The notes under the pieces are model-generated. The model saw only the letters and a list, made by a program, of their open reading frames with translations. It was not told the origin of the DNA and searched no databases. The translations under genes were made by a program, and so were the position numbers. From contig DAINMX010000050.1 in assembly GCA_036736205.1 (NCBI GenBank), forward strand, positions 1 to 34,020: a stretch of 34,020 nucleotides of DNA, written 5' to 3'. Origin of the DNA: XYA12-FULL-58-9 sp001798605. Its GTDB lineage: Bacteria; Myxococcota; XYA12-FULL-58-9. Every line of letters begins with the position of its first letter. Position 1 is the stretch's first letter. Positions 33,052 through 34,020 of this stretch are shown piece by piece.

Positions 33052-33064
33052 TAACCAACGGTTA
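33052..33064. promoter_or_regulatory. Short palindrome upstream of the copy-B sigma gene
   Basis: TAACC-AAC-GGTTA is a perfect 5-base-arm palindrome 33-45 bases before ATG 33019. It could be an operator; there is no matching site upstream of copy A that I can see. Confidence 0.25.
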
Positions 33065-33163
33065 TTTGTTCTGCAAAGCACGGTTTTCGGTTTTCCCTCC
33101 CTGCGCGGACGAAAAATGTGTCCAACGGACTTGGTGTAGTTTCGTGTAGTTTAGGAAGACGCA

Positions 33164-33251
33164 GTCACACGGTCACGCAGTCACACAGCCACACAGTCAC
33201 ACAGTCACACAGTCACACAGTCACACAGTCACACAGTCACACAGTCACGCG
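33164..33251. repeat. Tandem octamer repeat GTCACACA, 11 units
   Basis: Eleven 8-base units. The central six (33196-33243) are identical GTCACACA; the edges have single changes (GTCACACG, GTCACGCA, GCCACACA, GTCACGCG). It lies between the divergent copy-B sigma gene and the lipoprotein starting at 33321. Such a repeat is prone to slippage and could change promoter spacing. It is not a CRISPR array: there are no spacers. Confidence 0.9.
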
Positions 33252-33320
33252 GAGAGTTGACGGGGACGGTTGCAACCGTGTAAACCACGGTTGGCATTTC
33301 ACAAGGCATAGGTGACCAAT

Positions 33321-34020
33321 ATGAGTTTCCACGGCAAAATACCCCTCTTCGTTATCGCCCTTTCCCTCTCGTTGGCGTCGGCATGCGCCGAGGAGAATAC
33401 CAACCCCGGCGGCAACACACCGTTGCCGACCGCTTGCACAGCCACACAGCAAGGCAACCTGCGCTGCAACGGTCTCGATGTCCAAGAATGCAACGGCGCG
33501 GCATGGGCCACCACCACCACCTGCACCGGCCAACGCTGCGTCACCACCTCGAGCACCACCGCCGAGTGCCAAGATGAAGTCATCCCAACCTGCACCAGCA
33601 CCCAAAATGGTCATCAACGCTGCAATGGCCTCGATGTCGAGGATTGCGACGGCACCGACTGGGCAACCAGCGACACCTGCACCGGCAACGAAGTCTGCGT
33701 CCTCACCGGGCTCAGCGCAGAGTGCGTCGACAACACCGGCACCGACGCAACAGAGTTCAACGGCTTCTGGCTCTACCAATCCATGACCAACGGCAACACC
33801 ACCTACACGCGCGGCGACACCAGCCACGGCCTCATCGGCGACGTCACCTTTGCCTCGACCAGCACCACAACCGCTGCCATGGACTATCGCTTCGCCATCA
33901 CCGAAGATGAATTCATCACGGGTGCACCCTTGTGGGGCGAGCAGACCGTCGCTCTCGACGGCACCAAGTGGGTCGTAACCGAAGACAACAATGTCTTTGT
34001 CTTCGAAGCAGCTCTCAGCG
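33321..34020 (+). CDS. Lipoprotein with two cysteine-rich repeats, 3' end beyond the window
   Basis: The frame is open from ATG 33321 (GGTGA about eight bases upstream) to the last base, 233 codons, so the protein is truncated by the window edge. Signal peptide MSFHGKIPLFVIALSLSLAS then AC, a good lipobox (Cys22). Two repeats of about 48 residues follow, each with RCNGLDV-x-x-C and six cysteines in all (QQGNLRCNGLDVQECNG; QNGHQRCNGLDVEDCDG). A domain beginning FNGFWLYQSMTNGNTTYTRG follows, of no family I recognise. It is probably surface-exposed. The antisense 196-codon frame is a shadow. Confidence 0.75.
   Translation, partial: MSFHGKIPLFVIALSLSLASACAEENTNPGGNTPLPTACTATQQGNLRCNGLDVQECNGAAWATTTTCTGQRCVTTSSTTAECQDEVIPTCTSTQNGHQRCNGLDVEDCDGTDWATSDTCTGNEVCVLTGLSAECVDNTGTDATEFNGFWLYQSMTNGNTTYTRGDTSHGLIGDVTFASTSTTTAAMDYRFAITEDEFITGAPLWGEQTVALDGTKWVVTEDNNVFVFEAALS

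Noticed and set aside
33164..33251. CRISPR-like regular repeat
   Set aside because: Units are 8 bases and directly adjacent, with no spacers and no cas genes nearby.
33118..33315. Small frame with SHSHTVTQ repeats
   Set aside because: It is merely the translation of the octamer DNA repeat; no start site or family.
33237..33827. Minus-strand frame of 196 codons rich in Gly/Ala/Val
   Set aside because: It is antisense to the lipoprotein from 33321, which has a signal peptide and cysteine repeats.

Overview
The window looks like a scaffold from a Myxococcota/Bradymonadota-type deltaproteobacterial relative, probably a metagenome or draft assembly because a run of 100 Ns (18662-18761) joins two pieces. 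The signs are moderately high GC, many lipoproteins with EGF, PKD, FG-GAP and beta-helix modules, a MYXO-CTERM-like C-terminal tail, caspase-fold secreted proteins behind ECF sigma factors, and an NtrC-type (sigma-54) two-component system. The housekeeping anchor is rpsO-pnp (minus strand, 24523-27018). No rRNA, tRNA or CRISPR was seen.

Layout. 1-548: 3' end of a beta-helix protein, apparently frameshifted at its tail. 1045-1801: PIN-domain toxin with a small overlapping partner. 1998-4833: ECF sigma factor, zinc-finger anti-sigma factor and secreted caspase/beta-barrel protein joined by ATGA overlaps, followed by two EGF/PKD lipoproteins (4904-7334). 7335-8086: degraded patch with an IS982-family transposase remnant. 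8087-10767 (minus): GH25 lysozyme-like lipoprotein with a MYXO-CTERM-like tail, and a membrane protein with a G11 tract in its leader. 10947-14404 (minus): PLP enzyme, DgcN-like and DgcA-like genes, probably one amino-acid operon. 14613-15335 (minus): exported protein with five four-cysteine repeats, divergent from a histidine kinase and NtrC-type regulator (15541-18645), with sigma-54-like promoter sequence and a TGCA-site cluster between them. 18846-19862: PHP phosphoesterase. 19887-22307 (minus): DUF2752, CD225-like and M20 peptidase genes. 22308-24336: toxin-antitoxin and regulator debris, including MazF with a ribbon-helix-helix antitoxin. 24523-27018: pnp and rpsO. 27150-33019 (minus): a second sigma / anti-sigma / caspase-barrel operon followed by an FG-GAP lipoprotein. 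33164-33251: tandem octamer repeat, then a lipoprotein running off the right edge.

Two arrangements stand out. First, the same three-gene logic (ECF sigma, single-pass zinc-finger anti-sigma with a periplasmic domain, exported caspase with an EF-hand-like loop and a C-terminal barrel) occurs twice in opposite orientation at the two ends of the window, each time followed by a surface lipoprotein. This suggests an envelope-signalling cassette in which an exported caspase might act on the periplasmic part of the anti-sigma factor. Second, the cysteine-repeat protein facing a membrane kinase and a sigma-54 activator copies the layout of ZraP/ZraSR with an unrelated effector. Both functions are inferences from architecture and gene order.
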